From Methylocystis sp. (GTDB lineage Bacteria; Pseudomonadota; Alphaproteobacteria; Rhizobiales; Beijerinckiaceae): a DNA stretch of 64,000 nucleotides. The stretch spans positions 1-64,000 of the forward strand of contig JALHNQ010000012.1 of NCBI GenBank assembly GCA_022843405.1, in the 5' to 3' direction. Positions 52,769 through 64,000 of the stretch are shown in pieces. The translations under genes and the position numbers were made by a program. The notes below the pieces were generated by a model. It saw nothing but the letters and a program-made list of their open reading frames with translations. It ran no database searches and was not told where the DNA came from. Each line of letters begins with the position of its first letter. Positions within the stretch are counted from its first letter, which is position 1.

Positions 52769-54070
52769 TCACGCCCCAAGCTGATTGAGGCGGATCGACA
52801 CCGAACGCGCATGGGCCTGCAAGCCTTCGGCCTCGCCGAGCGTCACCGCGGCGGCGCCGATGGCGCGCAGTGAGTCCGCGTCGCATTTTAGGATCGACGT
52901 GCGCTTGACGAAGTCGAGCACGCTGAGGCCCGAAGAAAAACGCGCCGAACGCGCCGTCGGCAGCACATGATTCGAGCCGCCGACATAATCGCCGACGGCC
53001 TCAGGCGTGTAAGCGCCGATAAAGATCGCGCCGGCGTTCGAGACGCGCGCGGCGAGTTCTTCAGCATCCTCGCTGATGATTTCGAGATGTTCGGCGGCGA
53101 TGCGGTCGGCGAGCGGAATGGCGTCGGCGAGCCGCTTCACGACGATCGTCGCGCCATAGTCACGCCATGAGGCGCCAGCGATTTCCTTGCGCGACAGCGT
53201 CGAAAGATGCCGCTCCACCGCGGCGACTACCGCGTCGGCAAGCTCGGCGTCGTCGGTGATGAGAATCGATTGCGCGGATTCGTCATGCTCCGCCTGCGCC
53301 AGCAGATCGGCTGCGATCCAATCGGGATTGGCGGAGGCGTCGGCAAGGATCAGCACTTCGGACGGCCCGGCGATCATGTCGATGCCGACCTGGCCGAATA
53401 CCCGGCGCTTGGCCGCCGCCACATAGGCGTTGCCCGGTCCGACGATCTTGACGACGGGCGCTATCGTCTTCGTGCCATAGGCCAAAGCCGCCACCGCCTG
53501 CGCGCCGCCGACGCGGTAAATCTCGTCAATCCCCGAGCGCTTCGCGGCGGCGAGCACCAGCGGCTCGACATGGCCGCCGGGCGTCGGAACGACCATGACG
53601 ATGCGCTTCACGCCGGCGACCTTCGCCGGCACGACATTCATCAGCACGGAAGACGGATAGGCGGCGGTGCCGCCGGGGACATAAAGCCCCACGGAATCGA
53701 GCGGCGTCCAGCGCCAGCCGAGTTCGACGCCGGCGGCGTCGCGAAAGCGTAGGTCTTGCGGCCTCTGCCGCTCGTGAAAAGCGCTGATGCGCGCCAGCGC
53801 CAGATCGAGCGCCGCAAGCTGCTCGGGGAAACATTTGGCCTCCGCCGCTGCGACTTCTTCGCGCGAGACGACGATGCCGGTTTCTTCGAGGTCGATGCGG
53901 TCAAAGCGCTTGGAATAGTCGACGAGCGCCGCGTCGCCGCGCGCGACGACATCCTCGATGATTCCGCGCACGGTGTCGTCGACATCCTGCGACGCCTCGC
54001 GCTTCATGGCGAGCAGCGACACGAAACGCTGTTCGAAATCGGGCGCCGCGGCGTCCAAACGCAGGGTCAT
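52769..54070 (-). CDS. hisD: Histidinol dehydrogenase
   Basis: 433 residues. Last two oxidations of histidine synthesis, zinc and NAD dependent. Signatures: GLYVPGGTAAYPSSVLMNVVPAKVAGV, YRVGGAQAVAALAYGT, VGPGNAYVAAAKR, DMIAGPSEVLILAD, LLAQAEHDESAQ (zinc and catalytic Gln/His), AEHLEI and GGSNHVLPT. Starts MTLRLDAAAPDFE. Other his genes are elsewhere. Confidence 0.97.
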   Translation of the reverse strand: MTLRLDAAAPDFEQRFVSLLAMKREASQDVDDTVRGIIEDVVARGDAALVDYSKRFDRIDLEETGIVVSREEVAAAEAKCFPEQLAALDLALARISAFHERQRPQDLRFRDAAGVELGWRWTPLDSVGLYVPGGTAAYPSSVLMNVVPAKVAGVKRIVMVVPTPGGHVEPLVLAAAKRSGIDEIYRVGGAQAVAALAYGTKTIAPVVKIVGPGNAYVAAAKRRVFGQVGIDMIAGPSEVLILADASANPDWIAADLLAQAEHDESAQSILITDDAELADAVVAAVERHLSTLSRKEIAGASWRDYGATIVVKRLADAIPLADRIAAEHLEIISEDAEELAARVSNAGAIFIGAYTPEAVGDYVGGSNHVLPTARSARFSSGLSVLDFVKRTSILKCDADSLRAIGAAAVTLGEAEGLQAHARSVSIRLNQLGA

Positions 54071-54097
54071 GATCCTCTCCAGCCGGAAGTCCGGCTG

Positions 54098-54586
54098 TCA
54101 TGGCCCTCGGGGAGCGCCCTCGTCAAGTTCGCCGCTGAGATCATGGGCCGGCCGGGCGCCCACCTTCCAGCGTGGGCCCACGTCGCAAAGCTGCGCCTCG
54201 ACGCATTCGACATCGAGCGCGATCGAGGCGCCGCCGGCGAAATAGAGCCGAACGACGCCGGACGGCGGCTCGGCGCCGGGCTCGAAAGTGACGGCGAGCA
54301 GTTCGAGAATGGCGTCCGGCCGGTCGCGAGAGACGCGCTGGCAGCGCACGCGCTGCACGCCTTCGAAATGCAGGCCGCAGCGGCAGCGCTCCAGACGCCC
54401 GTCAAGCTCGGCGGCCCAGTCGAAGCGCGACCCGACCATAGCAAACCGGCGCTTGTCGGGAAGAAAGGCGATGTCGCCGACGCGAATGAGCGCATCCTGC
54501 AGATGCGCCGAAAGCAGCGAAAGATCGTCGCTGTCGAGCGCATGCAGGCGCAACGCATGCGCACAAGGCCGGCTGGGCGGTTCCAT
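54098..54586 (-). CDS. DUF2948 family protein
   Basis: 162 residues. Contains LRLHALDSDDLSLLSAHLQDALIRVGDIAF, RRFAMVGSRFDWA, RCGLHFEGVQRVRC and the C-terminal AQLCDVGPRWKVGARPAHDL, the DUF2948 pattern. Usually upstream of hisD, as here. ATG at 54586 is preceded by AGGAGGAGAGG and is preferred to a longer frame from 54634. Function unknown. Confidence 0.9.
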   Translation of the reverse strand: MEPPSRPCAHALRLHALDSDDLSLLSAHLQDALIRVGDIAFLPDKRRFAMVGSRFDWAAELDGRLERCRCGLHFEGVQRVRCQRVSRDRPDAILELLAVTFEPGAEPPSGVVRLYFAGGASIALDVECVEAQLCDVGPRWKVGARPAHDLSGELDEGAPRGP

Positions 54587-54663
54587 GTCCTCTCCTCCTT
54601 CGCCCGATATGGCGAAGGACGTGGGTGGACGCAAGCCTGTGCCGGCGAGAGAAGCGTATCCTC

Positions 54664-54717
54664 ACCCTCCCCTTTGAGGGGGAGGGTCGCATTACGTAGC
54701 AATGCGGGGTGGGGTGA
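54664..54717 (+). repeat. GC-rich REP-like element, copy 1
   Basis: Stem ACCCTCCCC/GGGGAGGGT, then CG, a small inner hairpin (CATTACGTAGCAATG) and CGGGGTGGGGTG. It matches copy 2 (54789-54839) in inverted orientation, except for the inner hairpin, which differs in sequence but keeps pairing. Confidence 0.8.
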
Positions 54718-54788
54718 CCGCCGGAATCAATCCATCAGAAGAGGCGCAGCGGACGGCGCTGTCAAACGACAATGATTGCGATGTTGCT

Positions 54789-54839
54789 CCACCCCACCCC
54801 GGCGCTTCGCGCCGACCCTCCCCCTCAAGGGGAGGGTAT
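54789..54839 (-). repeat. GC-rich REP-like element, copy 2 (inverted)
   Basis: Read on the minus strand it has the same ACCCTCCCC...GGGGAGGGTCG arm as copy 1, an inner hairpin GCGCGAAGCGC, and the same CGGGGTGGGGTG tail. The pair faces outward around a 70-base spacer and ends 4 bases from the purA stop codon, so it may form the 3' end of that transcript. Confidence 0.8.
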
Positions 54840-54843
54840 ACGA

Positions 54844-56136
54844 TCAATCCTGAAACGGATTATGCACCAAGATCGTGTCGGCGCGTTCGGGGCTGGTCGA
54901 AAGCAGCGCCACCGGCGCCTCGATCAGCTCCTCGACGCGGCGGACATATTTGATCGCCTGCGCCGGCAGATGCGCCCAGGAGCGCGCGCCGCTGGTCGAT
55001 TCCTTCCAGCCGGGGAAACTCTCATAGACCGGCTGCACCCGTGCCTGGGCCGCCTGCGACGCCGGCAGCCGCTCGATGCGCTTGTCGTCGAGCATGTAAT
55101 GGGTGCAGATTTTGATCTCGTCGAACCCGTCGAGAATGTCGAGCTTGGTCAGCGCGACGCCGTTGATGCCGGAGGTCTTCACCGCCTGCCGCGTCAGCAC
55201 GGCATCGAACCAGCCGCAGCGGCGCCGGCGCCCGGTGTTAGTGCCGAATTCGCGGCCGCGGTCGCCGATCAGTTCGCCGATCGAATCGTGAAGCTCGGTC
55301 GGGAACGGGCCGCCGCCGACGCGCGTCGTATAGGCCTTGGCGATGCCGAGCACATAGCCGATGGCGCCCGGGCCGAGCCCCGAACCGCTCGCTGCCGACG
55401 CCGCCACCGTATTGGACGAGGTCACGTAAGGGTAGGTGCCATGGTCGACGTCGAGCAGCACGCCCTGCGCGCCCTCGAAGAGGATGCGCTTGCCGGCGCG
55501 GCGGTTGTCGTCGAGCAGCTCCCACACCGCATCCATGAAGGGCAGAATGCGCGGCGCGACGGAGAGCAGTTCCTCGCGCAAGGCGCCTGCGTCGACTTCG
55601 GGCAGGCCGAGGCCCCGCCGCAGCGGATCGTGGTGCGCCAGCACGCGCATGATTTTGTCGTCGAGCCGGTCGGGCTCAGCGAGATCCATGAGGCGAATCG
55701 AACGGCGCCCGACCTTGTCCTCATAGGCGGGGCCGATTCCGCGCTTGGTGGTGCCGATCTTGGCGCCGCCGCCTGCGTCCTCGCGGTGCGCATCGAGTTC
55801 GCGATGCAGCGAGAGGATCAGCGGCGCGTTTTCCGCAATCTTGAGATTCATCGGCGAAATCTCGACGCCCTGCGCCCGCAGCCGGTCGATCTCGCCGACA
55901 AGAAAATGCGGATCGACGACGACGCCGTTGCCGATGACCGAAAGCTTGCCCGGCCGCACGATTCCGGAAGGCAGCAGCGCGAGCTTATAGGTCACGCCGT
56001 CGATGACGAGCGTGTGCCCGGCGTTATGTCCACCCTGGAAGCGCACGACGATGTCAGCTTCGAGCGACAGCCAGTCGACGATTTTTCCCTTGCCCTCGTC
56101 GCCCCATTGGGCGCCGACCACCGCCACATTCGCCAT
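54844..56136 (-). CDS. purA: Adenylosuccinate synthetase
   Basis: 430 residues. First committed step of AMP synthesis from IMP, GTP dependent. [19 protein letters not shown] carries the catalytic Asp and phosphate loop, [12 protein letters not shown] the catalytic His; [43 protein letters not shown] and [14 protein letters not shown] follow. It stands alone, bounded by an intrinsic terminator upstream and the REP-like pair downstream. Confidence 0.97.
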   Translation of the reverse strand: MANVAVVGAQWGDEGKGKIVDWLSLEADIVVRFQGGHNAGHTLVIDGVTYKLALLPSGIVRPGKLSVIGNGVVVDPHFLVGEIDRLRAQGVEISPMNLKIAENAPLILSLHRELDAHREDAGGGAKIGTTKRGIGPAYEDKVGRRSIRLMDLAEPDRLDDKIMRVLAHHDPLRRGLGLPEVDAGALREELLSVAPRILPFMDAVWELLDDNRRAGKRILFEGAQGVLLDVDHGTYPYVTSSNTVAASAASGSGLGPGAIGYVLGIAKAYTTRVGGGPFPTELHDSIGELIGDRGREFGTNTGRRRRCGWFDAVLTRQAVKTSGINGVALTKLDILDGFDEIKICTHYMLDDKRIERLPASQAAQARVQPVYESFPGWKESTSGARSWAHLPAQAIKYVRRVEELIEAPVALLSTSPERADTILVHNPFQD

Positions 56137-56153
56137 GGCCGAGTCTCGATCTC

Positions 56154-56188
56154 CAAAAAGAAAAAGCCCCGGCGGTAACGCCGGGGCT
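56154..56188 (-). terminator. Intrinsic terminator downstream of the P-type ATPase gene
   Basis: Perfect 10-bp stem AGCCCCGGCG / CGCCGGGGCT (56165-56174 and 56179-56188) with a 4-base loop; on the minus strand it is followed by TTTTTCTTTTT. It separates the ATPase fusion transcript from purA. Confidence 0.9.
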
Positions 56189-56269
56189 CGTTACCGAAGG
56201 GGTTTAGCGCATGCGGAAAGCACGGTAAAGGCCCGGCCGGCGCCTCTGCGCTTGGAATCCAAGGCAGGA

Positions 56270-59971
<3,702 letters not shown>

Positions 59972-59975
59972 GCAA

Positions 59976-60001
59976 AGCGGCTCCGGAGTTGAGGAGCCGC
60001 T
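59976..60001 (-). promoter_or_regulatory. Hairpin over the ribosome binding site of the ATPase fusion gene
   Basis: Nine-base stem AGCGGCTCC / GGAGCCGCT with an 8-base loop lies directly before the TTG at 59969-59971. On the minus strand the GGAG likely to bind the ribosome is inside the 3' arm. It could lower translation or be a small regulatory element; there is no T-tract long enough for a terminator. The rest of 60002-60179 shows nothing. Confidence 0.45.
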
Positions 60002-60179
60002 GCAACTTCATATTATGGTTCGTCTGGAAGTGTTTGGCAGCGCTTTAAGGCGCGATCGCGCCAGTTAGATGCACTGCATTCAAGCATAATCGCGCAAAAA
60101 GCCGATGACGCGATAGAACTCAAAATCGCGGGCGCGCTTCGAGTGAGAAACCGGCTACCGCTTTTTCACGAGCCGCGCG

Positions 60180-60590
60180 CTATGCCGCGTCGTCCGTTAC
60201 CGAGAGGAGGCATCCGTCGCCGACCGTCTCGCCGGTCTCCTTCAGGCCGATCCATCGGTCGACCGCCTTCGGGTCGAAGCCAGCCTCGCAATGGTCGCCG
60301 ATGCGCATTAGCGGACGACGAATGAGCAGCGGGTCGAGGATCATCATCACCAATGCTTGCTGCGGCGTGACCTTTTCCGGGTCGACCTCGCCGGACTTGA
60401 TGCGCGGCGAAGAGGCGTTGAACCATTCCGGCAGGGGTTTGGCGGCGAAATAGGGACGCAGGCTCGACGCGCTCCAGGACTCGGTTAGAAGGTTCCGCGC
60501 CTCTACCTCATGTCCAGAGGCGCGAAGCAGCGCCTTCTGCCGCGCATTGCCGGCACAGCCGGGCTTCTCATAGAAAATCACGTGAGCCAT
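60180..60590 (-). CDS. Nitrogenase-associated ArsC/Spx-like protein
   Basis: 136 residues. Thioredoxin-fold ArsC-like protein starting MAHVIFYEKPGCAGNARQKA with a single N-terminal cysteine, then GHEVEARNLLTE, LPEWFNASSPRIKSGEVDPEKV and LIRRPLMRIGDHCEAGFD. The wording fits the family called nitrogenase-associated protein in diazotrophs. No nif gene is in the window. Role in redox or metal handling is inferred. Confidence 0.82.
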   Translation of the reverse strand: MAHVIFYEKPGCAGNARQKALLRASGHEVEARNLLTESWSASSLRPYFAAKPLPEWFNASSPRIKSGEVDPEKVTPQQALVMMILDPLLIRRPLMRIGDHCEAGFDPKAVDRWIGLKETGETVGDGCLLSVTDDAA

Positions 60591-60719
60591 CCGCGACCCT
60601 CACATTGCCCCAGGCGCCGATAAGAGCCTAGCGCGAAATTGTGCAGCGCGATATGGCCTTAATCGAGGAAATTACGGGCAGTTCAAGGGTTCTGCGCCAT
60701 TTTTGCGAGCAGATGCGGT

Positions 60720-61442
60720 TTAGCGCGAGAGTCCCCAAAGGATGTTTACTCGGGCCGAGAGACGCCGGATTCCGGGACGCAGCGGAATTTCCGCGGCGCT
60801 GCGAGCAGGTCCGGCCTTAGCTGCGAAAGCGCGTGGACGCATATCGCCCTCCTCTATCGGACGAATTTCCAGCACCCGCGACAGCCGCAGTCCAGCGGCT
60901 TCAGCATAGATTTTCGCTTGACGTTCGGCGTCCTTGACCGCTTCGCGCCGCAATGCGTCGAGCTTCTGCTCGGGATGCGCGACCTCGAAATCGACGCCTT
61001 CGAAACTGTTGACCCCTTTGTCGATCAAGCTTCCAGCGATTTCGCCGGCCTTCCCGACTGGCGTCACCCGCACTTGGAAATCGTTTCTGGCGCGGAACAA
61101 TTTCGGCGGCGTCTTGAGCTTGCCGGTCTTGGGGTCCCGCTCTTCCGAGGTCGCCGGCGCGAGCGTCACGCCCAGCGTCTCGACTTCGGCGTCGGGAACG
61201 CTGAGCGCTTTAAGCTCCGCGAGCACGGCCTCGACCGCGCGCGCATTCTCCGTTGCAGCATCCGCGGCGGTCGGCCGTTCGGTGACGACGCCGAAGCGCA
61301 GAATCGCCAGGTCCGGCGCTACGTCCTCATAAGCCTCGCCAATCACGGAGAGATTTGGGACGCCGTCCTTTAGCGTGTCGGCATGGCCGGCCGCCGCGAA
61401 CAGCGCCAGGCCAAGCGAAAGTGCGAACAGCGATCGAATCAT
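60720..61442 (-). CDS. SIMPL-domain (DUF541) exported protein
   Basis: 240 residues. Signal peptide cleaved after AGHA (about 21), then the SIMPL pattern: LSVIGEAYEDVAPDLAILRFGVVTERPTAADA, a middle Lys-rich part, VRVTPVGKAGEIAGSLIDKG, AVKDAERQAKIYAEAAGLRLSRVLEI and a beta-strand end. Members assemble into periplasmic oligomers in some species; their role is not settled. Confidence 0.88.
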   Translation of the reverse strand: MIRSLFALSLGLALFAAAGHADTLKDGVPNLSVIGEAYEDVAPDLAILRFGVVTERPTAADAATENARAVEAVLAELKALSVPDAEVETLGVTLAPATSEERDPKTGKLKTPPKLFRARNDFQVRVTPVGKAGEIAGSLIDKGVNSFEGVDFEVAHPEQKLDALRREAVKDAERQAKIYAEAAGLRLSRVLEIRPIEEGDMRPRAFAAKAGPARSAAEIPLRPGIRRLSARVNILWGLSR

Positions 61443-61574
61443 GGCATATCCTTAACCAAAGCTGAGCACCAATGAGCCTATCAAGGCCGCAAAACCGCCC
61501 GCTAGCTGCGCTACTCCAAACAGCATACAGAAGCCCGGCCCGATCGTCGCCACGCGTACTCTTGAAAAAGCCTC

Positions 61575-62258
61575 ATGCCCACGCTGTATCATCATCCGCT
61601 CTGTCCACATTCCCGATTTGTCCGGCTCATCCTGTCCGAATACGGAATTGACGCCACGCTCATCGAAGAGCGCGCAAGCGATCGCCGCCCCGAATTTCTC
61701 GCGCTTGACCCTGCCGGCCGCACGCCGGTCTTTGTCGACGGCGACGGGACCGTCGTTCCTGGCGCCGGTCTCATCGCCGAATATATCGATGAGATTTATG
61801 GTCCCGAACGTGGCGCGCAACGGCTGCTGCCGCAGGAAATGTCCGCGCGTATCGAAACGCGCCGCCTCGTCGACTGGTTCAACGTCAAATTTTACGACGA
61901 AGTCACCAACTGGTTGATGACGGAGAAAGTCTATAAGCGCTTCGCGCCGCAGGGCGGCGCGCCGGATATGGACGTGCTGCGCGTGGCCCGCGCCAATATC
62001 CGCCACCATATGCGCTACATCGGCTATCTCACCAATGCGCGAAACTGGCTCGCGGGCGATCGATTGACCTACGCCGATTTCGCCGCGGCCGCGCATATTT
62101 CCTGCGCCGACTATCTTGGCGACGCGCCGTGGGAGGAGGATGAGGCTGCGAAGCACTGGTATCAGCGCATCAAGTCGCGACCTGCGTTTCGTCCGCTGTT
62201 GGCCTATCGGGCGCCAGGGCTCACGCCCGGACGCTTTTATGCGGAGCTGGACTTTTAG
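61575..62258 (+). CDS. Glutathione S-transferase family protein
   Basis: 227 residues. N-terminal thioredoxin-like domain with LYHHPLCPHSRFVRLILSEY and DPAGRTPVFVDGDGTVVPGAGLIAEYIDE; C-terminal helices with NWLAGDRLTYADFAAAAHIS. The CPHS motif places a cysteine where omega-like or Grx-like GSTs have theirs. Divergent from the SIMPL gene. Confidence 0.9.
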   Translation: MPTLYHHPLCPHSRFVRLILSEYGIDATLIEERASDRRPEFLALDPAGRTPVFVDGDGTVVPGAGLIAEYIDEIYGPERGAQRLLPQEMSARIETRRLVDWFNVKFYDEVTNWLMTEKVYKRFAPQGGAPDMDVLRVARANIRHHMRYIGYLTNARNWLAGDRLTYADFAAAAHISCADYLGDAPWEEDEAAKHWYQRIKSRPAFRPLLAYRAPGLTPGRFYAELDF

Positions 62259-62369
62259 CTGTAACCTAAGTCGATCCGACGGCTGGGGCGGAGCCATCGT
62301 TTGTCATGCGGCTGAGCTTGACAAGAGTTTAGTTGACACAGGCAAGTGTAGTCCATCAAGGACAGTCCT

Positions 62370-63569
62370 ATGAGCACGCCCGACGAGCGGGAAAGCGAAA
62401 AGGTCAAATCCACGCAAGAATGCGATCCGTCGCAGGGACTGCAACAGCGCATTCGGCAGCAGGAAATATTGGCGGAGCTTGGCGTTTCCGCTCTTCAGGG
62501 CGCTTCGCTCGATCAGTTGCTGAACGACACCGTACAGCTGACGGCGCAAGGGCTGGATGCTGAATTCTGCAAAGTCTTGGAGCTTCTTCCCGCCGAGAAC
62601 AGTTTTATCGTGCGCGCCGGCGTCGGCTGGAGTCGCGGCGTGGTGGGCGTCACGAAAGTAGGCGCGGATCTCGACTCGCCTGCTGGATTCGCGTTGCGCA
62701 GCGGCCAACCGGTCATCTCCAATCATCTCGAAAAGGAGACGCGATTCAGGACCCCTGAATTGCTGCGTCAGCATGGCGTTCGCCGGGCGATGAACGTGAT
62801 CCTGCAGGGCGACGGAAAGCCTTACGGCGTATTGGAAGTCGACAGCCGCTCGCCGGCCGATTTCAGGGAGCAGGACATCGCATTTTTGCAGGGCGCCGCG
62901 AATATCCTCGGCATGGCGATCGAACGCGAGCGCGAAGAGCGCAAGCTTAGGGAGGCGCTCGCGCGCAACGAAACGCTGCTCAAGGAAATGAACCATCGCG
63001 TCAAGAACAGCCTCGCGATCGTCGGCAGCATGCTCCGCCTGCAGGCGAATGACGCAGAGGACGAGCAGGCGGGCGAACTTCTCAACGAAGCGTCGCATCG
63101 CGTGGACGCCATCGCCAAAGCGCATGACCAGCTGTCTCGTGGCTTGGACGTCGAGCGCATGGACGTCGGCAAATACATCGAAGCGCTGTGTCACGATCTC
63201 GACGAAAGCGTCGCGCAATGCGACGTGCGCACAGAGATCGAAGAAGGAATCGTCATTGCGACCGATCGCGCCGTCGCGACCGCGCTGATCGTCAACGAAC
63301 TGATCGCCAATGCTGCGAAATACGCCTGCGACGGACCGGCGGGGGTCATAACGGTGAAGGTTGCGCGCGGCGAGGGAAATCGTTTTGTCGTGTCGGTGCG
63401 CGACGAAGGCGCCGGCATGCCTGACGACTCCAATTTTCACGGCCGCAAGGGCCTTGGCATGCGGATCATTGCATCATTCACGCGCCAGCTCAACGCGACG
63501 ATTGAAATGAAGAAGCACGATCCGGGCACGGAATTTATCGTCTCGATTCCTCTCCAAGCGTCCGCCTAA
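62370..63569 (+). CDS. Sensor histidine kinase with GAF and HisKA_2 domains
   Basis: 399 residues, cytosolic. GAF domain about 35-190 (LDAEFCKVLELLPAENSFIV, GVLEVDSRSPADFREQDIAFLQ), then a HisKA_2 phosphoacceptor box LLKEMNHRVKNSLAIVGSML and an ATPase domain with LIVNELIANAAKYA (N box), VSVRDEGAGMP (G1) and GLGMRIIASF (G2). This type often feeds the PhyR-linked general stress response in alphaproteobacteria, though no phyR is adjacent. The stop at 63569 is one base before queG. Confidence 0.92.
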   Translation: MSTPDERESEKVKSTQECDPSQGLQQRIRQQEILAELGVSALQGASLDQLLNDTVQLTAQGLDAEFCKVLELLPAENSFIVRAGVGWSRGVVGVTKVGADLDSPAGFALRSGQPVISNHLEKETRFRTPELLRQHGVRRAMNVILQGDGKPYGVLEVDSRSPADFREQDIAFLQGAANILGMAIEREREERKLREALARNETLLKEMNHRVKNSLAIVGSMLRLQANDAEDEQAGELLNEASHRVDAIAKAHDQLSRGLDVERMDVGKYIEALCHDLDESVAQCDVRTEIEEGIVIATDRAVATALIVNELIANAAKYACDGPAGVITVKVARGEGNRFVVSVRDEGAGMPDDSNFHGRKGLGMRIIASFTRQLNATIEMKKHDPGTEFIVSIPLQASA

Positions 63570-63570
63570 C

Positions 63571-64000
63571 ATGCAGACGCATGTTTCGCCGCCGTTGACC
63601 GCAGTTCGCAAGGATCGAGATCGACGCGCAAAACAAGCCAGCGCTGCGCCGTCGATCGAGGAAGCGATCCGCGCTCGCGCTTTCGAACTTGGCTTCGACG
63701 TTTGCCGCTTCGCGCCCGCGGAGGCGGCGCCTGCGCAGGGCGAGCGGCTGCATGCCTGGCTGCAGGACGGCGCGCATGGCGACATGAGCTGGATGCTCGA
63801 TACGGCGGACCGCCGCGCCGCGCCGCGCGCGCTCTGGCCGGAAGCGACAAGTCTCGTCATGCTCGGCTTGAACTACGGGCCTGAAACCGATCCGCTCGCT
63901 TCGCTCTCGCAGCGCGACCGCGCGACGATTTCCGTCTATGCCCGCAACCGCGATTATCACGATCTCATCAAGGGTCGGCTGAAACAGCTCGCCGCGTTCA
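63571..64000 (+). CDS. queG: Epoxyqueuosine reductase, N-terminal part (runs off the window)
   Basis: First 143 codons. Cobalamin and 4Fe-4S enzyme of the last step of queuosine tRNA modification. FELGFDVCRFAPAEAA, LHAWLQDGAHGDMSWMLDTADRR, LWPEATSLVMLGLNYGPETD and YARNRDYHDLIKGRLKQLA are diagnostic. The iron-sulfur cysteines lie beyond the window. ATG at 63571 gives a polar extension of about 28 residues before family similarity begins, so a later start is possible. Confidence 0.93.
   Translation, partial: MQTHVSPPLTAVRKDRDRRAKQASAAPSIEEAIRARAFELGFDVCRFAPAEAAPAQGERLHAWLQDGAHGDMSWMLDTADRRAAPRALWPEATSLVMLGLNYGPETDPLASLSQRDRATISVYARNRDYHDLIKGRLKQLAAF

Noticed and set aside
54772-56178. 468-residue plus-strand ORF
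   Set aside because: Antisense of purA.
62304-63440. 378-residue minus-strand ORF
   Set aside because: Antisense of the GAF/HisKA_2 kinase.

Overview
The window is GC-rich chromosomal DNA from an alphaproteobacterium of the order Hyphomicrobiales (Rhizobiales). A type II methanotroph of the Methylocystis/Methylosinus kind is the best guess. The reasons are the alphaproteobacterial gene orders (ftsE-ftsX-ydcF; ppiD-trpE ... trpG-trpD-trpC-moaC-moeA; DUF2948-hisD-UPF0262-phosphatase), a pqqB-pqqC-pqqDE cluster, a nitrogenase-associated ArsC-like gene and a FixL remnant. No methane monooxygenase or other diagnostic gene lies inside the window, so the genus is inference. Most of the sequence is ordinary core metabolism.

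Layout. 1-5155: 5' end of a tuf gene, a small hypothetical gene, a dihydroorotase-like gene lacking its metal motif, a deleted fixL remnant, then ftsE, ftsX and a YdcF-like gene. 5250-11731: an ABC exporter, a 55-residue glycine-rich micro-protein with promoter and terminator, an acyl-CoA synthetase, a DUF1640-like coiled coil, trcR and a membrane protein. 11880-16845: purM-purN-GST, ndk, a catalase-like protein and tpiA. 16969-18902: the arsenic operon arsR-arsC-acr3. 18906-21757: a periplasmic protein, ppk2 and a DUF4239 protein. 22120-34487: ppiD-trpE, DUF6163-ldtR, a site-2 protease, trpG-trpD-trpC, a hicAB module, moaC, an exported protein and moeA. 34572-38020: psd-pssA, vapBC and a DUF900 lipoprotein hydrolase. 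38212-41373: PQQ synthesis. 41575-45473: fliJ convergent with a four-gene run, ctaA, a TIGR04222-type membrane protein, an MNIO (DUF692) enzyme and a partner protein. 45569-48839: a MerR regulator, tRNA-Pro(GGG), an IS1380 remnant, a decayed AT-richer secreted-protein gene, a SmbP-like Tat substrate and two micro-proteins. 49019-54586: an amidase and the hisD cluster, which carries an inserted ATPase-like/GNAT fusion. 54664-64000: an inverted repeat pair, purA, a 1233-residue P-type ATPase fused to a periplasmic adaptor, a nitrogenase-associated protein, a SIMPL protein, a GST, a GAF/HisKA_2 kinase and the 5' part of queG.

Two systems stand out. First, at 41976-44285, three overlapping genes encode a membrane protein with a C-terminal Gly/Cys tail (CxxxCxxxC), an intact MNIO-family iron oxidase and a likely partner protein. 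This is the layout of a RiPP-type maturation system (MbnB/MbnC, TglH, ChrH, bufferin class), but here the probable substrate is the tail of a membrane protein. It lies directly downstream of heme A synthase. Second, at 56270-59971, a complete P2-like cation ATPase runs without interruption into an extra membrane segment and a HlyD/RND-type periplasmic adaptor. Its membrane site keeps the calcium-pump residues in M4 and M5 but replaces the M6 aspartate with alanine.

Signs of decay and mobility cluster next to tRNA-Pro (IS1380 fragment, double-frameshifted gene) and near 2200 (fixL reduced to its two ends). Two type II toxin-antitoxin modules sit between housekeeping genes. No CRISPR array, prophage or rRNA was seen.
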